Part shown: positions 37,594 to 46,273 of the stretch, piece by piece
Position numbering within the stretch: position 1 is the first letter of the stretch
How the letters are laid out: every line of letters begins with the position of its first letter
Source: Paenibacillus sp. N3.4
Lineage (GTDB): Bacteria; Bacillota; Bacilli; Paenibacillales; NBRC-103111
NCBI RefSeq assembly: GCF_008017805.1
Contig: NZ_VRTT01000052.1
Coordinates: 1-53,439, forward strand
Length of the DNA stretch: 53,439 nt
Direction: 5' to 3'
Position numbers and translations under genes: made by a program
Notes under the pieces: model-generated
What the model saw: the letters and a program-made list of their open reading frames with translations, nothing else
What the model was told of the DNA's origin: nothing
Databases searched by the model: none

Positions 37594-38373
37594 ATGACTA
37601 AAATTCCAGTAGGATTGCAGCTGTATACGCTGCGTGAAGAAACGAAGGAGGATTTTTTGGGAACGTTGCATAAAGTAGCCGCGATGGGATATAAAGCGGT
37701 GGAGTTTGCCGGATATGGCGACGTTCCAGCCAAAGAAATGAAGAAGGTACTGGACGACCTCGATTTAACGGCATCCTCTAGCCACACCATAGGGCTGAAG
37801 TTTGATATGGATATGAAAGAGATATTTGCGCTGCTTGACAAGCAAATGGAATATAATCTGACAATTGGAAGCCATTACCTGATTTCCTCGTGGTCAAAGA
37901 TAGCAATGATGAATTCGAAGGAAGAGATCGGCGTTTTTGCGGCGAAGCTGCGGGCCGTTGGCGAACGCTGCAAGCAAATTGGGCTGCAATATTGCTATCA
38001 CAACCACGATTTTGAATTCGTCAAAGTAGATGACCAGTATAAACTGGATGTCCTATATAACGCCGTCGAAGCCGACCTGTTGCAAGCGGAATTGGATTTA
38101 TACTGGGTGCAAAAAGGCGGTCTCGATCCGAAAACGTACTTACAGTCCTTCAAAGGCCGTTGTCCACTTGTTCACGTGAAGGATATGGCCGATGATGCGG
38201 AGCAGTCGTTTGCCGAAGTCGGCCACGGAATTATCGATTATCCATCGATTTTTGCGGTTGCTGCTGAGGTGGGCGTGAAGTATTACATCATCGAACAGGA
38301 TATCTGCAAGAGACCACCATTGGAAAGCGTCAAGATGAGCATCGACTATTTGAAATCGCTTGGCATTGCTTAA
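37594..38373 (+). CDS. Sugar phosphate isomerase/epimerase-like TIM barrel
   Basis: A 259-residue AP-endonuclease-2 type TIM barrel; ATG 37594 follows GGGAG. Metal-site motifs are visible: a Glu in KAVEFAGY, YHNHDFEF (His), ELDLYWVQKGGLDP (Asp), HVKDM (His), EVGHGIIDY and IIEQD (Glu). Relatives include xylose-isomerase-like enzymes, inosose dehydratases and 3-keto-glycoside hydrolases or C-glycoside cleaving enzymes. Its place directly after a Gfo/Idh/MocA gene fits a pair in which the sugar is first oxidised and then eliminated or isomerised. The exact reaction is inferred. Confidence 0.88.
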   Translation: MTKIPVGLQLYTLREETKEDFLGTLHKVAAMGYKAVEFAGYGDVPAKEMKKVLDDLDLTASSSHTIGLKFDMDMKEIFALLDKQMEYNLTIGSHYLISSWSKIAMMNSKEEIGVFAAKLRAVGERCKQIGLQYCYHNHDFEFVKVDDQYKLDVLYNAVEADLLQAELDLYWVQKGGLDPKTYLQSFKGRCPLVHVKDMADDAEQSFAEVGHGIIDYPSIFAVAAEVGVKYYIIEQDICKRPPLESVKMSIDYLKSLGIA

Positions 38374-38396
38374 TTAACGATAAGGAAGTGTATAAG

Positions 38397-39707
38397 ATGG
38401 TTCGATCCATGTATGAGTACGATGTAATTGTGGCAGGCGGTGGGCCGAGCGGAATTGCAGCGGCGGTGGCTGCCGCACGAGAAGGCGCGAAAACGCTCCT
38501 GATTGAACGGTACGGATTCCTCGGCGGAGCGGGTACGGCCATGATGGTCAACCCCTGGATGTCTTATTGGGCCGGAGACAACAAACAAGTGCAAATCATT
38601 TTCGGCGTCTTGCAAGAACTGATTGACGGCATGACAAGAATGGGGATGTACGGACATCCGATGCAGAAGACTGCGTTTGATCCGGAAGCGCTGAAGGTGG
38701 TAGCGGAACGACTCTGTCTGGATGCCGGAGTAACGCTGCTGTATCATACTTTTCTTGGTGATGCTCGAATGGATGGGAGCGGGTCGGTCATCCAGGGAAT
38801 CACAGTTGCAAACAAGTCGGGGCTCGTCGACCTCAAAGCGCGGATTTATGTAGACGCGACGGGAGATGCCGATCTGGCGGCATTCGCCGGTGCGCAAGTG
38901 GAAAAAGGCCGAGAAGTCGACAGCTTGAGCCAGCCCATGACGCTTAGCTTCCGCATGGCCAACATCGATGTGGATCGAATGCCGGAGAGAAGCGAAATCA
39001 CGCGGCGATATCGTGAAGCAAAAGCCCGCGGTGAGATCGATTGTCCTCGGGAAGATGTGTTATGGTTTTACGCTAATCAGGCGGGTGTTATTCATTTCAA
39101 CTCGACCCGCATCATTCTGAAGGATGCCACGAATCCTTGGGAGCTTACGGAGGCGGAAATCGAGGGCCGCCGGCAGGTTCAGGAGTTTGTCCGGTTCTTG
39201 ACTACAAAGATTGAAGGATTTGAACATGCGTATCTTCAAACAACTGCTCCTCAAATTGGCGTAAGGGAATCGCGTAGAGTTGTTGGCGAATATGTGTTGA
39301 CGGCCGAAGAACTTCTTCATGCTTGTAAATTTGACGATGTTATCGCACGTGGTGCTTATCCTGTCGATATTCACAATCCGAACGGGGAAGGTACTGTCAT
39401 TAAGGAGCTGAATCCCGGTGAGTGGTATGAAATTCCGTTCCGCTGTCTCCTACCGAAGAAAATAGAAAATTTGTTGATTGGGGGACGGCCGATCTCTGCC
39501 ACACACGAAGCGCATTCGGCTATCCGCGTCCAACCGATCGCAATAGCCATCGGGCAAGCGGCCGGAGCCGCAGCTGCATTGTGCGTACGCGATAATAAGA
39601 GACCGCGGGAACTGGATGTCGGAAAAGTGCAGGAAGCGTTGACACGACAAGGCGCGAAACTCGGGGTTGAAGTGAGCAAAAATGAGTTGACAAACCGAAC
39701 AACTTAA
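38397..39707 (+). CDS. FAD-dependent oxidoreductase (FAD_oxidored type), second copy
   Basis: A 436-residue protein; ATG 38397 lies 8 bases after AAGGAAG. N-terminal fold: YDVIVAGGGPSGIAAAVAA ending LLIERYG, then GGAGTAMMVNPWMS. DATGDADLAAFAGA (about 160-173) is the second FAD contact, and ISATHEAHSAIRVQPIAIAIGQAAGAAA closes the domain. It is clearly related to the enzyme at 27754. It follows the epimerase by 23 bases and ends the operon at a terminator. A role in oxidising a sugar-derived intermediate is inferred. Confidence 0.88.
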   Translation: MVRSMYEYDVIVAGGGPSGIAAAVAAAREGAKTLLIERYGFLGGAGTAMMVNPWMSYWAGDNKQVQIIFGVLQELIDGMTRMGMYGHPMQKTAFDPEALKVVAERLCLDAGVTLLYHTFLGDARMDGSGSVIQGITVANKSGLVDLKARIYVDATGDADLAAFAGAQVEKGREVDSLSQPMTLSFRMANIDVDRMPERSEITRRYREAKARGEIDCPREDVLWFYANQAGVIHFNSTRIILKDATNPWELTEAEIEGRRQVQEFVRFLTTKIEGFEHAYLQTTAPQIGVRESRRVVGEYVLTAEELLHACKFDDVIARGAYPVDIHNPNGEGTVIKELNPGEWYEIPFRCLLPKKIENLLIGGRPISATHEAHSAIRVQPIAIAIGQAAGAAAALCVRDNKRPRELDVGKVQEALTRQGAKLGVEVSKNELTNRTT

Positions 39708-39722
39708 GGATTCATTCATACG

Positions 39723-39765
39723 AAAGAAACAACATGGTGGATTCTGTTCCTGTTGTTTCTTTTGG
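39723..39765 (+). terminator. Rho-independent terminator after the catabolic operon
   Basis: Seen: AAAGAAACAACA (39723-39734) pairs perfectly with TGTTGTTTCTTT (39751-39762) around a 16-base loop. It ends the transporter/Gfo/epimerase/FAD operon. It covers an in-frame ATG at 39734 upstream of the next kinase, which argues against that ATG as a start. Confidence 0.8.
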
Positions 39766-39796
39766 TGTTCAATATAGATTTGACGGGGATGAAGGG

Positions 39797-41579
39797 GTGG
39801 CAACCATAAGAATCGAGTGGCGCATTCGACAATTTTCCATATTCCCGAAAATTATTGTTGCATTTCTAATGATTATTGTACCTATTTACGTTCTTAGCTT
39901 GGTAATGAACATTTCTGGTGAGGCAAGTGTAAGAGAAGAGATCTCTATGTCGATGAAGTCACGGGTCCATTTCTATCTGAATTCTTTTGAGTCAGAAATG
40001 ACCCGTCTGATAAAGTTAAATAGAGAGTATTCTTTTGATGAGGATTTAAGAAACTTGAGTACAATAGCACCAGGGATGAATGAATTTGATCGCGTGAAAG
40101 CGATCCTTAGTTTGCAAAATAAATTATTGCTCATGAAAAACTCCAGCCTTTATGTGGCAGACGTAAAGGTTTATATTCCGCTTTTGGAGAGGACGATACA
40201 CGCGAATTATTATGGTGATGAATTACCTTTAGAAGAATTACATGCACTAGAAGATTTTTCCGACAGTCACAAGTACCCGTTCATATTTTGGCATACCCGC
40301 TTGCTAATAAGTGAGCTGTATCCCAAGCCTATTACTCCAAATAAAATGCCGATTTTTGCTAGCGAGGTGGAATTATCGGAAAATGAAATTAAGCAATCGC
40401 TTCTGCAAGCTTCCCATACAAGTCAAGGTGGAGCTGTTTTGTTGGATTCAAGTCAAAACTGGTTCATTGCGAATGATCAAGACATGAAAATGGTTCCCAA
40501 ATTGAAAGAATTCATGATGCGAAAGCCGTTTCAAGAGGAACTTATGGGACAAGGCTATATTGAAATGGAGCGAAAAAACTATTTAATAACCTATGAACGT
40601 TCGCATTTGCTTAATACGATTTTTATGGTATATGTACCGGAATCTCAGATTCTTGGACCCTTGAATAAATATCGCAATTGGTTTTGACTTTATCCATTTC
40701 ATCTTTTATATTTATTATTTTATTTTCAGCTTGGATTTATCGGCAGATCCACCAACCTTGCGTAACATGGTGATTGCATTCCGAAAGGTTGAAGCTGGGA
40801 ACCTTGGAATCACCATAAAGCATAAACATAACGATGAATTCGATTACTTATATAAACAGTTTAATGAAATGGTGAACAGGCTTCAATCGATGATTCATGA
40901 GGTGTATGAACAGAAAATAAGGTCGCAACGGGCGGAGTTAAAGCAGCTGCAGTCGCAAATCAATCCGCATTTCTTATACAATAGTTATTTTGTCCTCTAT
41001 CGAATGGCGAAGAGCCATGATATCGAGAATGTGATTCGGTTTACGAAGCATTTGGGCGACTATTTTCAATTTATTACGCGTAATGCTCCAGACGAAGTAA
41101 CTTTGGAGTTGGAAATAAAGCTTGCCAATGCATATGTTGAGATTCAAATGATTCGTTTTTCCAATCGTATGGAAACCAAATGGGATGATCTACCCGAAGA
41201 TTGTAAGGACTTAAAGCTTCCGCGTTTGATCCTGCAGCCGATTATTGAAAATGCGTATAACCATGGTTTGGAAGACAAATTGAATGGCGGTAAAGTGGAA
41301 ATTAAGATAATGAAGCATGCCGGCTATCTTTGTATCAGCATTGAAGATAATGGGGAAGGACTCAGTGACGAAGCATTGGAAAAAATATACGTGAGTTTAC
41401 TGTCTTCCTATAACATTGGGGAAACGACCGGCTTGCAAAACGTTCATGCCCGACTTCAATTGAAGTTCGGATCCGACTCCGGACTTTTTCTTTCAAGAGG
41501 ACAAATGGGCGGATTACGGGTTGAAATGAAATTCCCAATCCAAAAGGGTGAAAATGATGTACCGATTATTGATTGTTGA
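39797..41579 (+). CDS. YesM-like sensor histidine kinase, two frame breaks
   Basis: About 594 residues when joined. The start is uncertain: GTG 39797 is chosen because the ATG at 39734 lies in the terminator hairpin. An N-terminal membrane helix (PKIIVAFLMIIVPIYVLSLV) and an extracellular region reach residue 296. At 40682-40685 (TTTT) one missing T breaks the second helix (LTLSISSFIFIILFSAWIY). At 40758-40759 (CCTTGC) another missing T breaks IHQPLRNMVIAF. Then come HAMP, QINPHFLYNSYFVLYRM with the phosphorylated-type His, QPIIENAYNHG and GEGLSDEA. It pairs with the AraC-type regulator overlapping its end. Confidence 0.87.
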
Positions 41580-43218
41580 CGACGAACCTATTATTGTGAA
41601 CGGCTTAGTGGAGCTTTTTAGTGAGCCAAATGATTTGAATTTAGAAATTTATTGGGCATACTCGTCATTCGAGGCAACCGAGACTTTAACCAAAACAAAG
41701 ATCGATATCGTATTATCGGATATCCGAATGCCACTTAAAAGCGGACTTGAATTACAGAAGGAAATTATGCTGCAATGGCCTCGTTGCAAGGTGATTTTTC
41801 TTACCGGTTACAATGATTTTGCATTTGTTCAAGAAGCAATGCGTAACGGTAGCGTTGATTATGTGCTCAAGACCGAAGGGGATGAAAAACTATTAGAAAT
41901 CGTTGAAAAGGCAATCGTAAGCTTGAAGAAAGAGGTCGAAGTCGACCATTTGATTCAGGAGGCCAAAAGACAGATTTTTAGGGCGTTGCCTTCTTTGCAG
42001 AAAGAATTTCTCTGGGATTTGTTGCAAGGAGATCCTTATTCGTTACAAACCATGCCAAAGCAGTTTAATGATTTACAGATTAGACTCGATGCCGATGCTT
42101 CCGTTTTATTGGTCCTCGGACGAGTCGATAACTGGAAGCAGGACATCAGTCCTTCCGATCGCTTGCGATTGCTATATGCCATTCAGAACATTGCTGAAGA
42201 GTATATGTCTGTATCGTCGTCCGTTTTTTCCATTGTGTACGATCGAAGTAAATTGGTTTGGTTGATCCAACCTCAAATTCAAGACAAATTAAGTGAGGAA
42301 TATATCGCAGATTCGTGGAAACGTACCATTCTGTTTGTTCATGGCACGTTGGAGTTGCTTCAGTCTACTTGTAAAGATTTGCTTAGTTTGCCTATCTCAT
42401 TTGTTGCGGCAAGTGAGCCTATAGCCTGGAGGGGCACTGCTGAAAAATTTGAAGCTTTAAAGTCCGTATTTAGCCAAGGCTTTGGGATGAGTGCCGAACT
42501 GTTACTGATTGAAAATGACTTGCATCATCACGATCCCCTAAATACGATCGTATCCAATGGCCAAGTACGTCTTCATCTTAAAAAAATTGAGTTCTTGAAG
42601 AGTTATTTGGAAAATGGTCGAAAGATTGAATTCTTTGAACTTTATCTGGACTTCATGAACACAATAAATGTTTACCCTTCCCATGCAGACAGCTTGAAAA
42701 TAGAAATCTATTATTCACTGTTTGCCATGTTTCTCTCTCAATTAAATCGTCAAGGTCTACAAAAAGAAATGAACGATAAAGTGGACATCAATAAGCCTAC
42801 TCAGATAGAACACAATTCATGGGGTGAGGTCATTGATTATTTTTCGAATTTAGCAGAATTTCTTTTTGAACATCAAGTGAATGAACTGACGGTCAAAGGA
42901 AATGAGTATATCACTAAAGTGGAAGGGTACATCAAACAGAATGTGTCTGGAGACCTATCGTTGGCATGTATCGGAGAAGCGGTTGGTTTGAATCCATCTT
43001 ACCTTTCTCGGCTCTATAAACAGGTTACGGGCCAAGGGTTATCCAGTTTAATTACTGAAGTTCGAGTGATGAAAGCCAAAGCCATGTTACAAGACAATAA
43101 ATATAAAGTTCATGAAATTTCGAAGCATGTAGGCTTTGTTTCCGATCATCATTTTTATCGATTTTTCAAGAAAGCAATGAATATGACCCCTCAGGAATAC
43201 CGCGAATCTGTAAATTGA
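41554..43218 (+). CDS. YesN-like response regulator with AraC output, second copy
   Basis: About 554 residues; ATG 41554 or 41557 (RBS AAAAGGGTG), overlapping the kinase's 3' end by about 25 bases. Receiver: LLIVDDEPIIVNG, phosphoacceptor Asp in IVLSDIRMPLKSG (near residue 55), Lys in DYVLKTEGD. A long linker domain (about 130-450) follows, then AraC units LSLACIGEAVGLNPSYLSRL and YKVHEISKHVGFVSDHHFYR. It likely controls the second transporter operon and/or the oxidoreductase lipoprotein that follows. Confidence 0.92.
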   Translation: MMYRLLIVDDEPIIVNGLVELFSEPNDLNLEIYWAYSSFEATETLTKTKIDIVLSDIRMPLKSGLELQKEIMLQWPRCKVIFLTGYNDFAFVQEAMRNGSVDYVLKTEGDEKLLEIVEKAIVSLKKEVEVDHLIQEAKRQIFRALPSLQKEFLWDLLQGDPYSLQTMPKQFNDLQIRLDADASVLLVLGRVDNWKQDISPSDRLRLLYAIQNIAEEYMSVSSSVFSIVYDRSKLVWLIQPQIQDKLSEEYIADSWKRTILFVHGTLELLQSTCKDLLSLPISFVAASEPIAWRGTAEKFEALKSVFSQGFGMSAELLLIENDLHHHDPLNTIVSNGQVRLHLKKIEFLKSYLENGRKIEFFELYLDFMNTINVYPSHADSLKIEIYYSLFAMFLSQLNRQGLQKEMNDKVDINKPTQIEHNSWGEVIDYFSNLAEFLFEHQVNELTVKGNEYITKVEGYIKQNVSGDLSLACIGEAVGLNPSYLSRLYKQVTGQGLSSLITEVRVMKAKAMLQDNKYKVHEISKHVGFVSDHHFYRFFKKAMNMTPQEYRESVN

Positions 43219-43312
43219 AAACCGATTGAACCCAAAGTGAAAAATAATTGAAACTTAATAGCGCTAATGCCGTCTATTAAATGATATCCATAATTTTCAA
43301 ATGGGGGAAACA

Positions 43313-44821
43313 ATGAAAAGGCACTCGATGTTCGTATCTGTTGTACTAGTTGCTACTGTATTAGTAGCAGCTGCCTGTGAAGATCAAAAAGCTCCTATGA
43401 GTAAGGGAAAGAATACTTCTACTCAGACAAGTGTTGTTGTCATCGGTTCGGAAATAGAGGGCGTTTATTTGGCCAGGGCTGCCGTAGACGAAGGACTGTC
43501 CGTCACTATTTTAGATCCCAGAGATGCGCCGGGCGGCCAACTCATTCAGGGTCAGATGCAATTTCTGGACGAACCTGTGGATGGTCAACATCATTCTTTA
43601 CTGCAAGGACGAGTGAAAGATCTTTTTGTCAAATATAAAAAGGGTGAAATACGAAAGGCGAGTGAATTTGAACAAAACTATAATTCGCTTATAAAAGGAA
43701 TAGCCTTGGAATCTGGGATTACGATAGTTAATGTGGAGAGAGTAAAGGATGCAGGAACGTCTAGTCAGAAAATAAAGTCAATTACGTATCGCACGCGAGA
43801 TGGGGTAGAGAAGACCATTACCGCTAACTACTGGGTAGAGAACACAGATTTTTCTGCATTGGCCTCTCAATTAGAATTGGAACGCATACCAGGCATCGAG
43901 ACCGTTTTTGGCGGAACCAAAGATTACATGGCTGCTTCGATGATGATGAAATTTCGCCAGGTAGATTGGGAGAAGTTTCAAGCGGAAACGAATCGTTTAA
44001 CCAAAAAGGAAATAGAGGATAAATTTGGTTCGACGTCGACCGTTACGGATACATTTACATGGGGGTTTGGAAAAGTAGGGTCCACTTATAAGCCAAGCAG
44101 CAAGGATGTATTTCTTCGCGGTTTGAATACGATCAATCAACGAGACGGTGAGGTGCTGATTAACGCCCTTTTGCTATTTAATGTCGACCCTTCTGATAAG
44201 GGAAGCATTCAAAGAGCATTAGATTTGGGGAAATCCGAAACCAAACAGATTCTTCCGCATCTTCGCAAAGAATTGCCAGGTTGGGAACAGGCCGAAATTA
44301 ACGGATTCCCAGACTATTTATATATACGTGATTATAATCGTTACCAAACGGAATATGTGCTGCAAGCTTCTGATCTCATGAGCGGAAAGATGTTTTGGGA
44401 TAATGTAAGTATTGGAGGGTATCCCATTGATCTGCAAGGAACCGCAGGTCACACGTGGGGGCAGCACACGGGCACTCCTGACAAATATGGAATGCCGCTG
44501 CGTTCTTTTATTCCGAAAGGTTACGCGAATGTCATTCTTGCAGGTAAAAATGTAGGCGCTTCAGCAGTTGCTTACGGGAGTGCTAGGATTCAACCTAATA
44601 CTTCTTTGGCAGCAGAGGTCATTGGAATCTTACTTGGAAAGCTTAAAGGAGATCAGGATTTAACTAGGTTATCAGAAGCAGAAATGAAAGATATCCATGT
44701 GTATCTAAAGAAAAAATATATGATCAATCTAAGTGATGTCAGTGGGGAAAATAAGCTTAAAAATCTGTCGGAAGATGAGATAAAAAGCTTGATATGGGGA
44801 AATTGGTACTCCCTTAGCTAA
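43313..44821 (+). CDS. Lipid-anchored FAD-dependent oxidoreductase
   Basis: A 502-residue protein; ATG 43313 follows ATGGGGGAA. Signal peptide with lipobox VAAAC (Cys22), so it should be exported and attached to the membrane surface. The FAD fold follows at 41-75: SVVVIGSEIEGVYLARAA, with GSEIEG where GGGPAG-like loops are usual, then LDPRDAPGGQLIQGQ. Near the C-terminus are NVILAGKNVGASAVAYGSARIQP and SLAAEVIGILLG, typical of FAD_oxidored proteins. An extracytoplasmic FAD enzyme next to a polysaccharide locus is unusual. It could oxidise sugars or aromatic substituents outside the cell. It ends 8 bases inside the convergent DUF2334 gene. Confidence 0.82.
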   Translation: MKRHSMFVSVVLVATVLVAAACEDQKAPMSKGKNTSTQTSVVVIGSEIEGVYLARAAVDEGLSVTILDPRDAPGGQLIQGQMQFLDEPVDGQHHSLLQGRVKDLFVKYKKGEIRKASEFEQNYNSLIKGIALESGITIVNVERVKDAGTSSQKIKSITYRTRDGVEKTITANYWVENTDFSALASQLELERIPGIETVFGGTKDYMAASMMMKFRQVDWEKFQAETNRLTKKEIEDKFGSTSTVTDTFTWGFGKVGSTYKPSSKDVFLRGLNTINQRDGEVLINALLLFNVDPSDKGSIQRALDLGKSETKQILPHLRKELPGWEQAEINGFPDYLYIRDYNRYQTEYVLQASDLMSGKMFWDNVSIGGYPIDLQGTAGHTWGQHTGTPDKYGMPLRSFIPKGYANVILAGKNVGASAVAYGSARIQPNTSLAAEVIGILLGKLKGDQDLTRLSEAEMKDIHVYLKKKYMINLSDVSGENKLKNLSEDEIKSLIWGNWYSLS

Positions 44822-45674
44822 TGACGTTCTGGATAGATACAAAGCGTCGGCCATTTGATGTCATGTGTTGAATGAGCCTTTTGAGGGGAGTATGATCTTC
44901 ATAATAGGGATGTGCATGCTTACGAAAATGAATATAGGGAAATTCGAGATACGGATGATAGAAAAAGGAAGCTAAATCATTCTTGCCATAATCGATTGCT
45001 TCGTTTATTATCCTATTCACATCTTGTTCTACGGCTGAACCGTTTACATATCCTAAGGACGTCGGCACATAATAGGTCTTCCCCAAAATCGACTTTGAAC
45101 TCCGCGAAGTCACTTGTCGGTTGTCAGGGTCTTCTGGATTGCTTTCATACATTAACCAATTACATGCCTCTAAAATCTTGCGCTGAACATCAGATGCCAT
45201 ATAATGCGGGGTTTCAAACCATTCAGGCTGCAAGCCAGCAGCTTGAAACTCGGAATATGCCAAATAGAATCGTGTGTAAGCGTATGACTGCCTAAATTGT
45301 ATCATCGTTGATAACGACTCTTGCGAATCTTCTGGTGGGCAGTCTTGCTTACATCCCGCAAAAGCAAATTCAAAACCCTCGCCGCTGATTGACTGTCCGT
45401 ATTGGTGCGTATATCCGTGCATGCCCAGTGAAGCTCCGCGTACACAAAAGGTACGCAACATTTGAAGGAATCTAACCGAAATGGCATTATAAGGATTTCC
45501 CATGGCGTTGTCGATACCACGCTCCGGATCAACAAATCGAGGAATGACCGCAACATGAAAGGGTACACTGTGCAAATATAAGTAATCTGCAATGGCAAGT
45601 AATTTCATTTGACTTTCCGCAGATTCATAATAGCCACCAGGTCCAACATCCTCAAGTCGAATTAATGCTTTCAA
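44814..45674 (-). CDS. DUF2334 protein, polysaccharide-deacetylase-like
   Basis: A 286-residue protein on the minus strand. A TTG at 45674 is chosen because TTGGGAGG lies 7 bases upstream and the family's normal first strand (KALIRLEDVGPGG) begins there; a longer ATG form (to 45713) has no RBS. Further marks are VPFHVAVIPRFVDP, LGMHGYTHQYGQ (HxxxH metal-type pair), WFETPHYMASD and YHPYLEF. DUF2334 proteins share the NodB-like barrel of carbohydrate deacetylases, but the activity is not established. It is the last gene of the glycan region and convergent with the FAD lipoprotein. Confidence 0.8.
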   Translation of the reverse strand: MKALIRLEDVGPGGYYESAESQMKLLAIADYLYLHSVPFHVAVIPRFVDPERGIDNAMGNPYNAISVRFLQMLRTFCVRGASLGMHGYTHQYGQSISGEGFEFAFAGCKQDCPPEDSQESLSTMIQFRQSYAYTRFYLAYSEFQAAGLQPEWFETPHYMASDVQRKILEACNWLMYESNPEDPDNRQVTSRSSKSILGKTYYVPTSLGYVNGSAVEQDVNRIINEAIDYGKNDLASFFYHPYLEFPYIHFRKHAHPYYEDHTPLKRLIQHMTSNGRRFVSIQNVIS

Positions 45675-45771
45675 TATGGAACCTCCCAATCCGTGCGCTG
45701 TCTCATTAAACAATTTATGTTGTTCACGGGTGTTTCATCCGTATGAATTCTCTCCTAACAACCAGCATACA

Positions 45772-45807
45772 AAAAACCGCCCGGGACAGCTAATCCCGAG
45801 GCGGTTA
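45772..45807 (-). terminator. Leftward terminator upstream of the DUF2334 gene
   Basis: Seen, read on the minus strand: AACCGCCTCGGGAT, AGCTG, TCCCGGGCGGTT followed by six T. It lies about 100 bases before the DUF2334 start, in the direction of that gene's transcription. Because no minus-strand gene lies just upstream of it, it may be an attenuator in the DUF2334 leader. Confidence 0.6.
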
Positions 45808-45889
45808 CTTACGGTTACTTTAATCCCCACAAGGCTGGAACGTTCGCTGGCTCCCAACAATGAAAAATGTTTAATGAAAAAAACTGTTC

Positions 45890-45919
45890 TTGACTTTTAC
45901 GAAAGTAATTCTGTACTAT
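45890..45919 (+). promoter_or_regulatory. Promoter of the thrS T-box leader
   Basis: Seen: TTGACT (45890-45895), an 18-base spacer, TACTAT (45914-45919), overlapping TATAAT at 45917-45922. Transcription would begin just before the T-box stem I. Confidence 0.65.
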
Positions 45920-45929
45920 AATAGCAAGT

Positions 45930-46238
45930 CATACAAAAAGGCACTGACCAAAGACAAGATTTCCTAAACGAACTGTCCAGAGAGAGAAGTTAAGGCTGAA
46001 AGCTTCTCCAGTAACCGGTTGAGAAATTACCCCTTTGTAGCCGTGGCGTTGAACCCGTCGAGCTCTTTATCGCGGCAGTAAGCGGCACCGTCTTATCCCC
46101 GATACCGGATACTAATAAGGACCCTACATGATGCATACTTTGGTGAATAGCCATAGAATGATATTTGTAGGTCGAATTAGGGTGGAACCACGAGCTGAAC
46201 GCACTCGTCCCTTTCTGGGACAGATGCGTTTTTTTACG
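45930..46238 (+). promoter_or_regulatory. T-box riboswitch, threonine type
   Basis: Seen: the T-box sequence AGGGTGGAACCACG at 46179-46192, followed by the terminator AACGCACTCGTCCC/GGGACAGATGCGTT with seven T (46198-46235). Stem I has CCAGAGAGAG (45976-45985), and the likely specifier region GAAATTACCCC at 46022-46032 gives ACC, a threonine codon. Known for the class: uncharged tRNA-Thr pairs with the specifier and the T-box bulge, stabilises the antiterminator and turns on thrS. This fills the gap between 45675 and 46274. Confidence 0.93.
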
Positions 46239-46273
46239 TTCAAACATATAAAAAAAGAAATGGAGGCTAAATC

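Noticed and set aside
39734..39796. ATG at 39734 as the start of the second YesM-like kinase
   Set aside because: It lies inside a perfect terminator hairpin, lacks an RBS, and the 21 extra residues do not resemble the family N-terminus.
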